NCBI RefSeq assembly: GCF_946481145.1
Contig: NZ_CAMLMJ010000004.1
Location: forward strand, 62,001 to 126,000
Length of the DNA stretch: 64,000 bases
Reading direction: 5' to 3'
DNA from: an uncultured Sediminibacterium sp.
GTDB lineage: Bacteria > Bacteroidota > Bacteroidia > Chitinophagales > Chitinophagaceae
The notes beneath the pieces are model-generated. The model made no database searches. It was not told the DNA's origin and saw only the letters and a list, made by a program, of their open reading frames with translations. The position numbers and the translations under genes are program-made. Positions 8,074 through 17,447 of the stretch are shown here, piece after piece (position 1 is the first letter of the stretch; each line of letters opens with the position of its first letter).

Positions 8074-9375
8074 CTAACTTCTTCCAATGCTTTCATAATA
8101 ATAACCCATATCCTTCATTTGCTTTACATCAAATAAATTTCTTCCGTCGAATATGGTTTTAGTTTTTAACCGGTTTTCGATGGCTTCAAAATCCGGTGTT
8201 CTGAATTCACTCCATTCTGTTGCAATAATCAATGCATCTGCACTGTCCAATGCCTCGTACTGACTTTCCGCATAACCAATTTTATCGCCCAATACCTGTT
8301 TAACATTGTTCATCGCTTCTGGGTCAAAGGATACCACTTTTGCGCCCTCATCCAACAATAATTCAATCATATCGATTGCTGGTGCTTCTCTTATATCATC
8401 TGTATTTGGTTTGAAAGCCAGTCCCCAAACAGCAAATTGTTTCCCCTGCAGATTACCATTATAGTAACGCTTAATTTTTTCTACAAGGTGGAGTTTTTGT
8501 TTTGCATTTACCAGCTCAACTGATTTCAAAATTTTAAAATCATATCCGACTTCTTCCGCAGAACGCACCAACGCCTGAACATCTTTTGGAAAACAACTAC
8601 CACCATATCCTATACCAGGGAATAAAAAGCGTTTACCAATCCTGTCATCGCTTCCAATACCACGACGAACCATATCCACATCAGCTCCCATACGTTCACA
8701 GAGCTGAGCTATTTCGTTCATGAATGATATTTTGGTAGCAAGGAATGAATTGGCTGCATATTTGGTTAATTCAGCAGAGCGTTCATCCATAAAAATGATC
8801 GGATTACCCTGACGCACAAATGGAGCAAATAAATCACCCATAATCTTTCTTGCTCTTTCAGAATCTGTACCAACCACTACCCTGTCTGGTTTCATGAAAT
8901 CATCCACAGCAACACCTTCGCGTAAGAATTCCGGGTTACTAACCACATCAAATGCGCCATTATAATTTGCCGCGATGGCCTGCTTAACCTTATCTGCAGT
9001 TCCCACTGGCACAGTACTTTTATCTACGATAACTTTATATCCATTTAATATTTTCCCAAGCTGGTCAGCCACACCCAATACATATTTCAAATCAGCGGCA
9101 CCATCTGCACCTGGAGGTGTTGGCAATGCGAGGAAAATGATTTCTGCATCACTAACCCCTGCAGCCAGATCCGTGGTAAATTTCAGGCGACCTTCTTTCA
9201 GGTTGCGTAAAAATATCTTTTCAAGCCCGGGTTCGTAAATAGTGATTTCACCATTTGACAACCTGCTTACTTTCGATTCATCAATATCTACACAAACCAC
9301 TTTATTTCCTGTTTCAGCAAAACAAGTGCCTGTTACCAAACCAACATATCCCGTTCCAACAACTGTAATCTTCAT
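8074..9375 (-). CDS. ugd: UDP-glucose 6-dehydrogenase
   Basis: At 433 residues this is a full-length UDP-glucose dehydrogenase. It has an N-terminal NAD domain (GTGYVGLVTGTCFAETGNKV) and a central helical domain with the catalytic cysteine in GIGYGGSCFPKD near residue 260. A C-terminal UDP-binding domain follows with WGLAFKPNTDDIREAP and IFDGRNLFD. It oxidises UDP-glucose to UDP-glucuronate with two NAD. In this operon that product feeds the adjacent UDP-xylose synthase. It starts three bases after the aminotransferase stop, so the two are translated together. Confidence 0.95.
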   Translation of the reverse strand: MKITVVGTGYVGLVTGTCFAETGNKVVCVDIDESKVSRLSNGEITIYEPGLEKIFLRNLKEGRLKFTTDLAAGVSDAEIIFLALPTPPGADGAADLKYVLGVADQLGKILNGYKVIVDKSTVPVGTADKVKQAIAANYNGAFDVVSNPEFLREGVAVDDFMKPDRVVVGTDSERARKIMGDLFAPFVRQGNPIIFMDERSAELTKYAANSFLATKISFMNEIAQLCERMGADVDMVRRGIGSDDRIGKRFLFPGIGYGGSCFPKDVQALVRSAEEVGYDFKILKSVELVNAKQKLHLVEKIKRYYNGNLQGKQFAVWGLAFKPNTDDIREAPAIDMIELLLDEGAKVVSFDPEAMNNVKQVLGDKIGYAESQYEALDSADALIIATEWSEFRTPDFEAIENRLKTKTIFDGRNLFDVKQMKDMGYYYESIGRS

Positions 9376-9378
9376 ACC

Positions 9379-10509
9379 TTATCTGTTTACAAAATTTAAA
9401 ACCGTTTCCGTAATATATGTCAATTGTTCCGTATCCATTTCGGTGTGAACCGGCAATGAAATTACCCTTTCGGTTAACCAATCTGTTGTTGCTAACTGGT
9501 AGTCAGGCAAACCGAATGATTTGAACATATCCTGTTTATGACCGGGTACAGGATAATAAATCATAGATGGAATTTTATGTTCTGCAAGATGCGCAACCAA
9601 TCCATCCCTGTCTACATTATTTAATACCAGGGTATATTGATGGTAAACATGTTTGCTGTAATCTGCAACATGCGGTGTAATAATGTGCTCATTACCCTTA
9701 AATGCTTTATTGTAGAAAGCAGCTACGGATTGTCTTGCAGCATTATATTCATCCAGTTTTTTAAGTTTGATATTCAATATAGCTGCCTGTATACTATCGA
9801 GTCTTGAATTACACCCTACAACTTCATGGTAATACCTTTTCTGTTGGCCGTGATTAGCCACCATTTTTAATTGTTGAGCCAGCGCATCATCATTGGTAAA
9901 AATAGCTCCCCCATCACCATAAGCACCAAGGTTTTTACTAGGGTAAAAAGATGTGGCACCAATTGTGCCGATAGTGCCTGTTTTTTTGGTGGTTCCGTCA
10001 CTGAAGGTATAATCGCATCCGATTGCCTGGGCATTATCTTCTATAACATAGAGATTATGCTCTTTAGCAATCTGCATAATCTCTTCCATTGGTGCGGCAT
10101 GCCCATATAAGTGAACAGGTACAATGGCTTTTGTTTTTGGTGTAATGGCTTTGCGGAGTGAATCGGGATCCATACAAAACGTTTTGGGATCCACCTCCAC
10201 AAATACAGGGGTAAGCCTGAGTAATGCCACTACTTCGGTAGTAGCGATATAGGTAAATGAAGGGGTAATTACTTCATCTCCCGGCTGAAGTCCCAGAGCC
10301 ATCATAGCAATCTGAAGTGCATCAGTACCATTGGCACATGGAATGGTATGTTTAACTCCCAGGTAGTTGTTTAGTCCCTGTGCGAAATCCTGCACCGCTT
10401 TTCCATTGATATATGCAGCACCATCCAACACTTCCTGGATAGCTGCGTCTACTTCCGTTTTTATCTGCTCGTACTGCCTTTTTGTATCCACCATCTGAAT
10501 GGGTCTCAT
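9379..10509 (-). CDS. DegT/DnrJ/EryC1/StrS sugar aminotransferase
   Basis: This 376-residue PLP enzyme belongs to the DegT/DnrJ/EryC1/StrS family. It has IPCANGTDALQIAMMALG near the N-terminus and VITPSFTYIATTEV. The PLP-binding lysine lies in GATSFYPSKNLGAYGDGG, and RLDSIQAAIL with NARQ follows. Such enzymes transfer an amino group from glutamate to a keto-sugar nucleotide. The exact sugar cannot be read from sequence; a 3-keto or 4-keto UDP sugar is likely in view of ugd next door. It is the first gene of the operon. Upstream lies repeat copy B. Confidence 0.9.
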   Translation of the reverse strand: MRPIQMVDTKRQYEQIKTEVDAAIQEVLDGAAYINGKAVQDFAQGLNNYLGVKHTIPCANGTDALQIAMMALGLQPGDEVITPSFTYIATTEVVALLRLTPVFVEVDPKTFCMDPDSLRKAITPKTKAIVPVHLYGHAAPMEEIMQIAKEHNLYVIEDNAQAIGCDYTFSDGTTKKTGTIGTIGATSFYPSKNLGAYGDGGAIFTNDDALAQQLKMVANHGQQKRYYHEVVGCNSRLDSIQAAILNIKLKKLDEYNAARQSVAAFYNKAFKGNEHIITPHVADYSKHVYHQYTLVLNNVDRDGLVAHLAEHKIPSMIYYPVPGHKQDMFKSFGLPDYQLATTDWLTERVISLPVHTEMDTEQLTYITETVLNFVNR

Positions 10510-10572
10510 ACGCTATTCACTTTAGGAGGCGAAATTACTGCAAAAAAGTTCAGTTTAAGCCCCGGTATAGAA

Positions 10573-10746
10573 TCATGACTGACCTGGGAAATTTGGCTTC
10601 AAGCTGCAGGCTGCAAGCTACAAGCTTTGAAGGGTACTTATTTTAGGCCTTCTGCTTTTAATGGAATAATAGAGCGGAGAAAATTTAAAGTCAGTTGTTT
10701 AAAGAAATATTTGGTTGTGGCAATTGCACTATCTGTTATTAATAGA
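10573..10746 (+). repeat. MITE-like intergenic element, copy B (truncated)
   Basis: The left end (TCATGACTGACCTGGGAAA) is a degenerate form of the family's terminal repeat. It is followed by TTGGCTTCAAGCTGCAGGC and the same core as copy A: TTTTAGGCC, TTCTGCTTTTAATGGAA, AAATTTAAAGTCAG and TTATTAATAGAA. Homology stops there: the palindrome and the right end are missing. The rest runs into the promoter region of the Kdo transferase gene. Confidence 0.7.
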
Positions 10747-10793
10747 ATAAACAAGAAGTTTATGTTGTTATTTTGTACCAATAAAAACTGCCT

Positions 10794-12050
10794 TTGCGTT
10801 TACTCTATCGCATATTTGTTTGGTTTTACCCCAAAGCCGCATGGTTATTATCTTTTTATAACCCCAAGGCTAAACTTTGGATAAATGGTCGTAAAAACCA
10901 GTTCCGTAACCTGTCTACCATTTTTCATACCAATCAGCGACCGGTCATCTGGATGCATTGTGCCTCACTGGGAGAGTTTGAACAAGGGAAGCCTGTATTG
11001 GAGTCTTTAAAACAAGCATATCCGGAACATTTTATCCTGGTGAGTTTTTTCTCCCCTTCGGGATATGAAATCAGGAAAAACGACCCCGTTGCGGACCATG
11101 TTTGTTACCTGCCCATGGATAGACCCTATAATGCAGCCCGTTTTCTGAATATTGTACAACCATCGCTGGTATTGTTTGTGAAATATGAATTCTGGTTTTA
11201 TTACCTGGATGAGATTAAACAACGGAACATCCCTCTATTACTGGTTTCGGGGATATTCCGACCAGACCAGCCCTTTTTTAAATGGTATGGTGGTTTTCAT
11301 AAAAAAATGCTCCAGAAATTCACCCACTTGTTTTTACAAAACCAATCGGCATTTGAACTTGTCAAACAGTTGAATATTACCGATGCTTTTTCTGTGGCAG
11401 GAGACACCCGTTTTGACAGGGTTTTACAAATTGCTGGAAGGTTTGCCCCGATACCAGCCATCGATTCTTTTTGTGGCGACCACCCGGTGATTGTTGCCGG
11501 AAGTACCTGGACAGATGACGACGAAAGCCTGGATCATTTTGCCAATACCTATGCAGATATTCGTTTCATTATAGCACCACACGATATCGACGAAGACAGG
11601 TTAAAAGAATGTGAGCAGCTTTACACAAATAGTATTCGTTATTCAGTATACGCTGCAAATAATGCAGCAGGTCAAAATAAAAATGTACTGATTATGGATA
11701 ATATGGGCATGTTGAGTAAACTATACCATTATTCAACCATCGCTTATATAGGAGGCGGGTTTGGTGACGATGGTATTCACAATGCATTAGAGGCTGCGGT
11801 ATTCAGTAAACCCATCGTATTCGGGCCTGTTTATGATAAATACCAGGAAGCCATCGACCTGGTAGAAACAGGTGCTGCATTTAGTATCAATGATGCATTA
11901 GAATTGGAAGCGCAACTAAAGCTCATGCTATCCAACCAACATTTATTGAAAGAAGCAGGTGATAGTGCCGGAAATTATGTACAAACACAGGCAGGGGCAA
12001 CGGCCGCTATCGTTGATTATATTCAGGCGAAACGTCTTCTTACCAACTGA
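10794..12050 (+). CDS. waaA: 3-deoxy-D-manno-octulosonic-acid (Kdo) transferase
   Basis: The 418-residue protein is a GT-B glycosyltransferase of family GT30. An N-terminal membrane anchor (LLYRIFVWFYPKAAWLLSFY) precedes the hallmark WMHCASLGEFEQGKPVLE, then VLFVKYEFWFYYL, VAGSTWTDDDE and the C-terminal GGGFGDDGIHNALEAAVF with KPIVFGP. It adds Kdo from CMP-Kdo to lipid A precursor at the inner membrane. The start is a TTG at 10794; there is no in-frame ATG until after the conserved N-terminus. Its 3' end overlaps the convergent gene at 12023 by 28 bases. Confidence 0.92.
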   Translation: MRLLYRIFVWFYPKAAWLLSFYNPKAKLWINGRKNQFRNLSTIFHTNQRPVIWMHCASLGEFEQGKPVLESLKQAYPEHFILVSFFSPSGYEIRKNDPVADHVCYLPMDRPYNAARFLNIVQPSLVLFVKYEFWFYYLDEIKQRNIPLLLVSGIFRPDQPFFKWYGGFHKKMLQKFTHLFLQNQSAFELVKQLNITDAFSVAGDTRFDRVLQIAGRFAPIPAIDSFCGDHPVIVAGSTWTDDDESLDHFANTYADIRFIIAPHDIDEDRLKECEQLYTNSIRYSVYAANNAAGQNKNVLIMDNMGMLSKLYHYSTIAYIGGGFGDDGIHNALEAAVFSKPIVFGPVYDKYQEAIDLVETGAAFSINDALELEAQLKLMLSNQHLLKEAGDSAGNYVQTQAGATAAIVDYIQAKRLLTN

Positions 12051-12742
12051 TCAAAAAGTCTTGCAGCTTCACAACCTTCGTTCCACCCAAGTTTTACTTT
12101 TAATTCCCTTTCGATCCAATATTGGGCTTCGGGGTAAATAGAAAAGGCATTGATGGTTTTGAGGCTTCTTTCATACATGCTTTCATCACCTCGAAACAGT
12201 TCATTTACAAAAAGGTAACGGTCGTTGATACCTACTGCTTTCTTAAGGTCGCGAACGGGTGCGCTTTGTAAAACTGTGGCTACTTCTATTTTATTTTCTT
12301 TCAATCTTTCGTTCAGCTCTGGTTGTTCCTGTTGCGCAATGAGTACTTCATTCAATTCAAACACTTCTTTTTCCATTTGGGTATCCTGGTGCACCATAGT
12401 GGGTATTTCCACAGACATATTCATCATCCAGGGAATAGTCTCTTCCGTTTCTTCTTCTTTATTTTCTTTAGCCGGCTCATCAATTAACGGTTCGGGCTCG
12501 GGCTCTGGTGTTACCATAGCTGCGACAGGAGTTTCCACTGGTGCAACAGGTTGACTAATACCAGACATATATGCAGAGGGCATTACTACAGAGACTTTAC
12601 CGCTTACAGACACGGGTTGCTGCTGCAAAACCGTTTGTAATTCTGCCAGTAATAAACGGGTATTTACCAACATTTTTGCCGGATCTGCATCTTGTTCAAA
12701 CTGCTCTTTCAGTTTATGGATCAAAGTTCCTACTCTTTCCAT
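12023..12742 (-). CDS. conserved hypothetical protein
   Basis: I do not recognise a named domain in this 239-residue protein. Residues 1-45 look helical (MERVGTLIHKLKEQFEQ). A low-complexity middle is rich in Pro, Glu and Val (PEPEPEPLIDEP, KEEETEETIP). The C-terminal 70 residues look folded (VGINDRYLFVNELFRGDE, then INAFSIYPEAQYWIERELK). There is no signal peptide or membrane segment. The layout suggests a cytoplasmic adaptor with two ordered ends and a flexible linker. The start was placed at 12742 (MERVGTL). Confidence 0.6.
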   Translation of the reverse strand: MERVGTLIHKLKEQFEQDADPAKMLVNTRLLLAELQTVLQQQPVSVSGKVSVVMPSAYMSGISQPVAPVETPVAAMVTPEPEPEPLIDEPAKENKEEETEETIPWMMNMSVEIPTMVHQDTQMEKEVFELNEVLIAQQEQPELNERLKENKIEVATVLQSAPVRDLKKAVGINDRYLFVNELFRGDESMYERSLKTINAFSIYPEAQYWIERELKVKLGWNEGCEAARLFDQLVRRRFA

Positions 12743-12815
12743 GGCATGAGTTTTTGGGGGGAGAAACACAAGTTACTAACGAATTTTATAAGGTTTTAGT
12801 ATTTCTCCCCCTCAT

Positions 12816-14258
12816 TTATTGCCACCCGCCACCGAGCGACCTGTATAAATCAATTTGAGATTGTAGCAGGGTTTTATAGGTCAACACCGATTGAAGCTGT
12901 GATTCCAATAACCCCTGCTGAGCCGTAATTACTTCCAGGTAAGATGCATATCCGGTTACATAAAGCTCACGAGCCGTTACTACTGCGGATTCCAGCGTTT
13001 GGGCCTGTTTCTTTTTATAATCATAAACCTCTTCATTATTCACCACTGCTCCCATACTTGTTTCTACTTCCTGAAAAGCCCTTAACATAGTTTGCTGGTA
13101 TTCATACCAGGCTTCACGCTGTTTTGCTTCCGATTCTTTTAACATTCCTTTTAATCTACCCCTGTTCCATACTGGGCCGGTAATACTGCCAATCAGCCCA
13201 TAGGCAACCGAGCCAGGTGTTATTAAATGTGCAGCACTAAAAGAATTGAAACCCAGATAGGGCGATATATTGAATGATGGTAAAAAGGATTTTTGTGAGG
13301 CACTTAACCCTGCCCCTGCTGCCAATAGTTTGAATTCGGCCGCACGTAAATCAGGACGATTCATCAATAAATCTGAAGGAACCCCCATTTTAACCCTCAT
13401 ACTCAATTTCAGGTCAAACACTGATTTTTGTCTTTTGATTGGTTGAGGAATCCTTCCAAGTAAGAAATTGAGTTCATTCTCTGTTTTTACAATACTTTGC
13501 CTGATTAATGCGGTGTAACTTTTGGTATTGTATAACTGGGCCTCAAATTGCTGAACCGCCAGTTCATTCGCTCTTCCTCCCGCTTTTTGAATTTTAACCA
13601 CACTAAGTGCATCTTCCTGCAAGTGGATGTTTTTTTGCAAAATATCCATTTCACTATCCAGGGCTGTCAATTCGTAATACATACTTGCTACCTGTGCCAC
13701 CAGTTGGGTTACCAACCACTGCCTTTCCTTATCTGTTGCCATCAGATTAGAAAAAGCTTCTTTTTTTCTGTCGTTCAACTTTCCCCAAACATCCAACTCC
13801 CAATTACTCCTCAGGCCCAATAATAAATCAGGAGTTACTACAGGTATACGTTGGTCTTTAGTGATATTGGGCGACAGATTGGTATCAAAATTACCTACCC
13901 CATCGATGGTGTATTTGCCGTATTTATTGAACCCTAATGAAGCCACAGCTTCAAGCGATGGCAATTTTGCATTGGCTGCTATGTTCATTTGAGCCCTGGC
14001 CATTTGAATACGCTGTATTGCCTTTTGCAGATCGAAATTATTGTTCACTGCAATTTCTATGAGATGCAATAAAACAGTATCATGGAAAAAGTTTTTCCAT
14101 TGCATATCTAATAGTCTCGCTGTATCCTTGCTGCCTTGATAGGTATGGGGCAATGATAGTTCTTTAAAATTTTGTGTGGTTTTTGGTACCGCACATCCAA
14201 TCATCCCCAGAAAAATAATCCCTATAAAATGATGCTTATATCGATGAATTTGTTTCAT
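12816..14258 (-). CDS. outer-membrane efflux channel, TolC/NodT family lipoprotein
   Basis: The 480-residue protein fits the RND outer-membrane factor family. A lipoprotein-type signal ends at IIFLGMIGCAVPKT, so Cys near residue 22 is probably acylated. Two OEP repeats follow, with hallmarks LPSLEAVASLG, LRSNWELDVWGKLNDRK, LLMNRPDLRAAEFKLLAA and FQEVETSMGAV. It forms the trimeric outer-membrane exit duct for the RND pump encoded 10 bases upstream. The ATG at 14258 (MKQIHRY) was chosen over an upstream frame that overlaps the pump gene. Confidence 0.92.
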   Translation of the reverse strand: MKQIHRYKHHFIGIIFLGMIGCAVPKTTQNFKELSLPHTYQGSKDTARLLDMQWKNFFHDTVLLHLIEIAVNNNFDLQKAIQRIQMARAQMNIAANAKLPSLEAVASLGFNKYGKYTIDGVGNFDTNLSPNITKDQRIPVVTPDLLLGLRSNWELDVWGKLNDRKKEAFSNLMATDKERQWLVTQLVAQVASMYYELTALDSEMDILQKNIHLQEDALSVVKIQKAGGRANELAVQQFEAQLYNTKSYTALIRQSIVKTENELNFLLGRIPQPIKRQKSVFDLKLSMRVKMGVPSDLLMNRPDLRAAEFKLLAAGAGLSASQKSFLPSFNISPYLGFNSFSAAHLITPGSVAYGLIGSITGPVWNRGRLKGMLKESEAKQREAWYEYQQTMLRAFQEVETSMGAVVNNEEVYDYKKKQAQTLESAVVTARELYVTGYASYLEVITAQQGLLESQLQSVLTYKTLLQSQIDLYRSLGGGWQ

Positions 14259-14268
14259 GAATTTGTTT

Positions 14269-17200
14269 TTATTGATCCATATATTGTTCTGCATTCTCGT
14301 CTGTCACAGCCACTACAGGTTGCTTATTACGACTTGTTTTTTCAGCAAGAATGGCAAACAGGTAGTAAAGTCCGGGAATAACCAGTACCCCAAACAAGGT
14401 TCCGATCAACATTCCCGAGGCTGCTGCTGTACCGATAGATCGATTACCCATAGCTCCTGCGCCTGAAGCAATGCAAAGCGGAATTAATCCAGCAATAAAC
14501 GCGAAGGAGGTCATGAGAATAGGTCTGAGCCTCGACACAGCACCTTCCAGCGCAGCATCAATAATGCGTAAACCCTGCTTCCTGCGTAGTATGGCAAATT
14601 CAACAATAAGTATTGCATTCTTACCCAACAACCCGATAAGCATTACCAGCGCCACCTGCGCATAAATATTATTCTCCAGACCAAATAGTTTTAGTCCAAG
14701 AAAAGCGCCAAAAACCCCGGCTGGCAATGATAAAATCACGGCAAGTGGTAATAGGAAACTTTCATACTGTGCCGCTAACAGGAGATAAACAAATAATAAA
14801 CAGATCGCAAAAATAAATACAGCCTGGTTTCCCGATAATATCTGTTCTCGGGTCATTCCAGACCATTCATAACTATACCCCCTGGGTAAAGCCCGATCAG
14901 CTACTGCTTTCAGTGTATTAATCGCATCTCCGCTACTATAGCCTGGCGCAGCATCTCCCGTGATTAAGGCAGAAGTATACATATTGTATCGGGTAAGTTG
15001 TTCCGGACCAAATACCCTTTCCAACCTGATAAAAGTGGAATACGATACCATTTCACCTCTATTATTTTTTACATAGAGTTGAAGTATATCTTCCGGCTTC
15101 GACCGGTATTGAGGATAGGCCTGAACCATCACTTTATACATCTGTCCAAACCGGATAAAATTGGTTGCATAATAACTACCAATCAAAGTTTGCAGTGTAC
15201 TCATTGCATTCTCAATTGTTACCCCTTTCTTGGCAGCCATATCCTGATCTACATGAATCAGGTATTGAGGAAAGGATGGATCGAAACTCGTAAATGCTGA
15301 ACCTATGACTTTTGTCTGCTTAAGTGTATCAATCAAAGCCTGTGCTACATCTGCCGTTTTTTTCAAATCACCCGATCCTGTTTTATCGAGAATACGCATT
15401 TCAAACCCGCTTGCATTACCAAAACCAGGCACAGTAGGTGGTGGGAAAAACTCAATATCCGCATCTTTGATATGTGCCGTTTTTGATCTTAGTAAGTCAA
15501 TAATTTCAGTTACCGACTCCTCCCGTTCTTTCCAGGGTTTTAAATTAATCATGGCCATTCCGTAAGAAGCACCAGCAACCTCAGTAACCAGACTATATCC
15601 TGAAAGTGTAGATACATTTTCGATGGCACTTACATCAGCAATTGATTGCTGTACCTGCTTCATTACTGTTTCCGTACGTTCTACTGTTGACCCAGCAGGC
15701 GTGGTAACATTCACATAAATCATCCCCTGATCTTCTGTTGGAATAAAACCACCGGGCAACACTGCAGATATGCCCCATGTTGCCACAAAAAATACCACGA
15801 GTAATGCCAGTGTAATTATTCTTTTACCTGCAATAGCTTTTAATATTCGCTGGTATTTACCGGATGTAGCATCGTACCTTTTATTGAAAGCTGCAAAGAA
15901 GCGATCTAACAGATTTTTCCGTGGCGATAACTTTTGGTGCTTCAACATAATCGCACATAATGCGGGCGTTAATGTAACTGCGTTTATGCCAGATATCACA
16001 ATCGATATCGCCAGTGTTAACGAAAACTGCCGGTAGAAAACGCCTACCGGACCAGACAAAAATGCAACAGGTATAAATACAGCCGACATTACCAGTGTAA
16101 TAGCTACCAGCGCTCCGCTGATTTCTTTCATTGCAGCAATCGTTGCATCCATTGCTGACATATGATACTCACTCATTTTAACATGCACCGCTTCTACCAC
16201 CACAATGGCATTATCAACAACAATACCGATTGCCAATACCAATGCAAACAATGTTAAGAGGTTGATAGAGAACCCTAATAACTGCATGAAGCAAAGTGTA
16301 CCAATCAGTGCTACCGGAACTGCCAAAGCGGGGATAAGGGTTGACCTGAAATCCTGCAGAAAAATATACACTACAATAAATACCAGGATAAATGCTTCAA
16401 ACAGGGTTTTTACTACTTCGTGAATGGAAGCATCAAGGAACCTGGATACATCATAGGCAAAATTGTATTTCATACCGGGAGGAAAGGAACTTGCTTTCAG
16501 TTCTTCCATCCTTTTCTTTACATTATCAATTACATCGCGAGCATTGGATCCTGGCCTTTGTTTAAGCATGATAGAGGCAGAAGGTCTTCCATCGGTTTTT
16601 GATTCCATACTGTAGGTCATAGAGCCAAATGCTATGTCGGCAACATCCTTTAACCTAAGTACAGAACCATTCGACTCTGCCCTGATAACAATATTTTCAT
16701 ATTGATCTGCAGCCGATTTTTTTCCAGTGTACCTTAATACATATTGTAGTGAACCTGGGTTCATACCAGAACTCTCTCCTGTTTTACCTGGAGCTGCTTC
16801 TACATTCTGATCACGCAGTGCATTAATCACATCCTGCGTTGAAAGCTGGTAAGCCAGCATGCGGTCTGGTTTGAGCCATACACGCATTGCATACTCGCGT
16901 GAACCCATGATCTCAGCAAATCCAACACCATCAATCCTCTTTAGTTCCTGCAGTATATTAATATCGGCGAAGTTGTAAATGAATTGTTCATCAGCAGTGG
17001 TGTCTTCACTCATGATATTGAGGTACAACAGCATACTGTTTACCTCTTTTTCTGTCGTTACCCCTGCTTTGATTACTTCTTCCGGTAACTCATCAAGTAC
17101 AGTGGTTACCCTGTTCTGTACATTCACAGCGGCCTGGTCAGGGTCGGTACCTACTTTAAATGAAATAGAAATAAGTGTAGTACCATTGTTACTGGATACA

Positions 17201-17439
17201 GACGACATATACGTCATGCCAGGCACTCCATTAATCGCTCTTTCCAATGGCGTTGCTACTGCTTTTGCACATACTTCTGCATTGGCGCCTGTATATTTTG
17301 CAGTTACTGTTACCGATGGGGGAACAATATCCGGGAATTGTGTTACAGGCAATGTAAATAATGCCAGTAAACCAAGAAGGCTGATCAATAATGAGATCAC
17401 CAGCGACAACACCGGTCGCTTAATAAATATTTCAAACAT
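14269..17439 (-). CDS. RND multidrug efflux permease, HAE-1 (AcrB) type
   Basis: At 1056 residues this is a full-length AcrB-like pump with 12 membrane helices and two large periplasmic loops. It opens MFEIFIKRPVLSLVISLLI and contains GVPGMTYMSSVSSNNGT, PGGFIPTEDQG and GLLGKNAILIVEFA. In helix 4 the proton-relay region reads GIVVDNAIVVVEAVH, so the first Asp is kept and the second position of the usual DD pair is Asn. It exports amphiphilic compounds using the proton gradient. It is co-transcribed with the adaptor (9-base gap) and channel genes. The substrate is unknown. Confidence 0.95.
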   Translation of the reverse strand: MFEIFIKRPVLSLVISLLISLLGLLALFTLPVTQFPDIVPPSVTVTAKYTGANAEVCAKAVATPLERAINGVPGMTYMSSVSSNNGTTLISISFKVGTDPDQAAVNVQNRVTTVLDELPEEVIKAGVTTEKEVNSMLLYLNIMSEDTTADEQFIYNFADINILQELKRIDGVGFAEIMGSREYAMRVWLKPDRMLAYQLSTQDVINALRDQNVEAAPGKTGESSGMNPGSLQYVLRYTGKKSAADQYENIVIRAESNGSVLRLKDVADIAFGSMTYSMESKTDGRPSASIMLKQRPGSNARDVIDNVKKRMEELKASSFPPGMKYNFAYDVSRFLDASIHEVVKTLFEAFILVFIVVYIFLQDFRSTLIPALAVPVALIGTLCFMQLLGFSINLLTLFALVLAIGIVVDNAIVVVEAVHVKMSEYHMSAMDATIAAMKEISGALVAITLVMSAVFIPVAFLSGPVGVFYRQFSLTLAISIVISGINAVTLTPALCAIMLKHQKLSPRKNLLDRFFAAFNKRYDATSGKYQRILKAIAGKRIITLALLVVFFVATWGISAVLPGGFIPTEDQGMIYVNVTTPAGSTVERTETVMKQVQQSIADVSAIENVSTLSGYSLVTEVAGASYGMAMINLKPWKEREESVTEIIDLLRSKTAHIKDADIEFFPPPTVPGFGNASGFEMRILDKTGSGDLKKTADVAQALIDTLKQTKVIGSAFTSFDPSFPQYLIHVDQDMAAKKGVTIENAMSTLQTLIGSYYATNFIRFGQMYKVMVQAYPQYRSKPEDILQLYVKNNRGEMVSYSTFIRLERVFGPEQLTRYNMYTSALITGDAAPGYSSGDAINTLKAVADRALPRGYSYEWSGMTREQILSGNQAVFIFAICLLFVYLLLAAQYESFLLPLAVILSLPAGVFGAFLGLKLFGLENNIYAQVALVMLIGLLGKNAILIVEFAILRRKQGLRIIDAALEGAVSRLRPILMTSFAFIAGLIPLCIASGAGAMGNRSIGTAAASGMLIGTLFGVLVIPGLYYLFAILAEKTSRNKQPVVAVTDENAEQYMDQ

Positions 17440-17447
17440 TTGACTGA

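Noticed and set aside
16979..17443. 154-codon plus-strand open frame inside the RND pump gene
   Set aside because: It is fully antisense to a strongly conserved gene and shows no protein features of its own.
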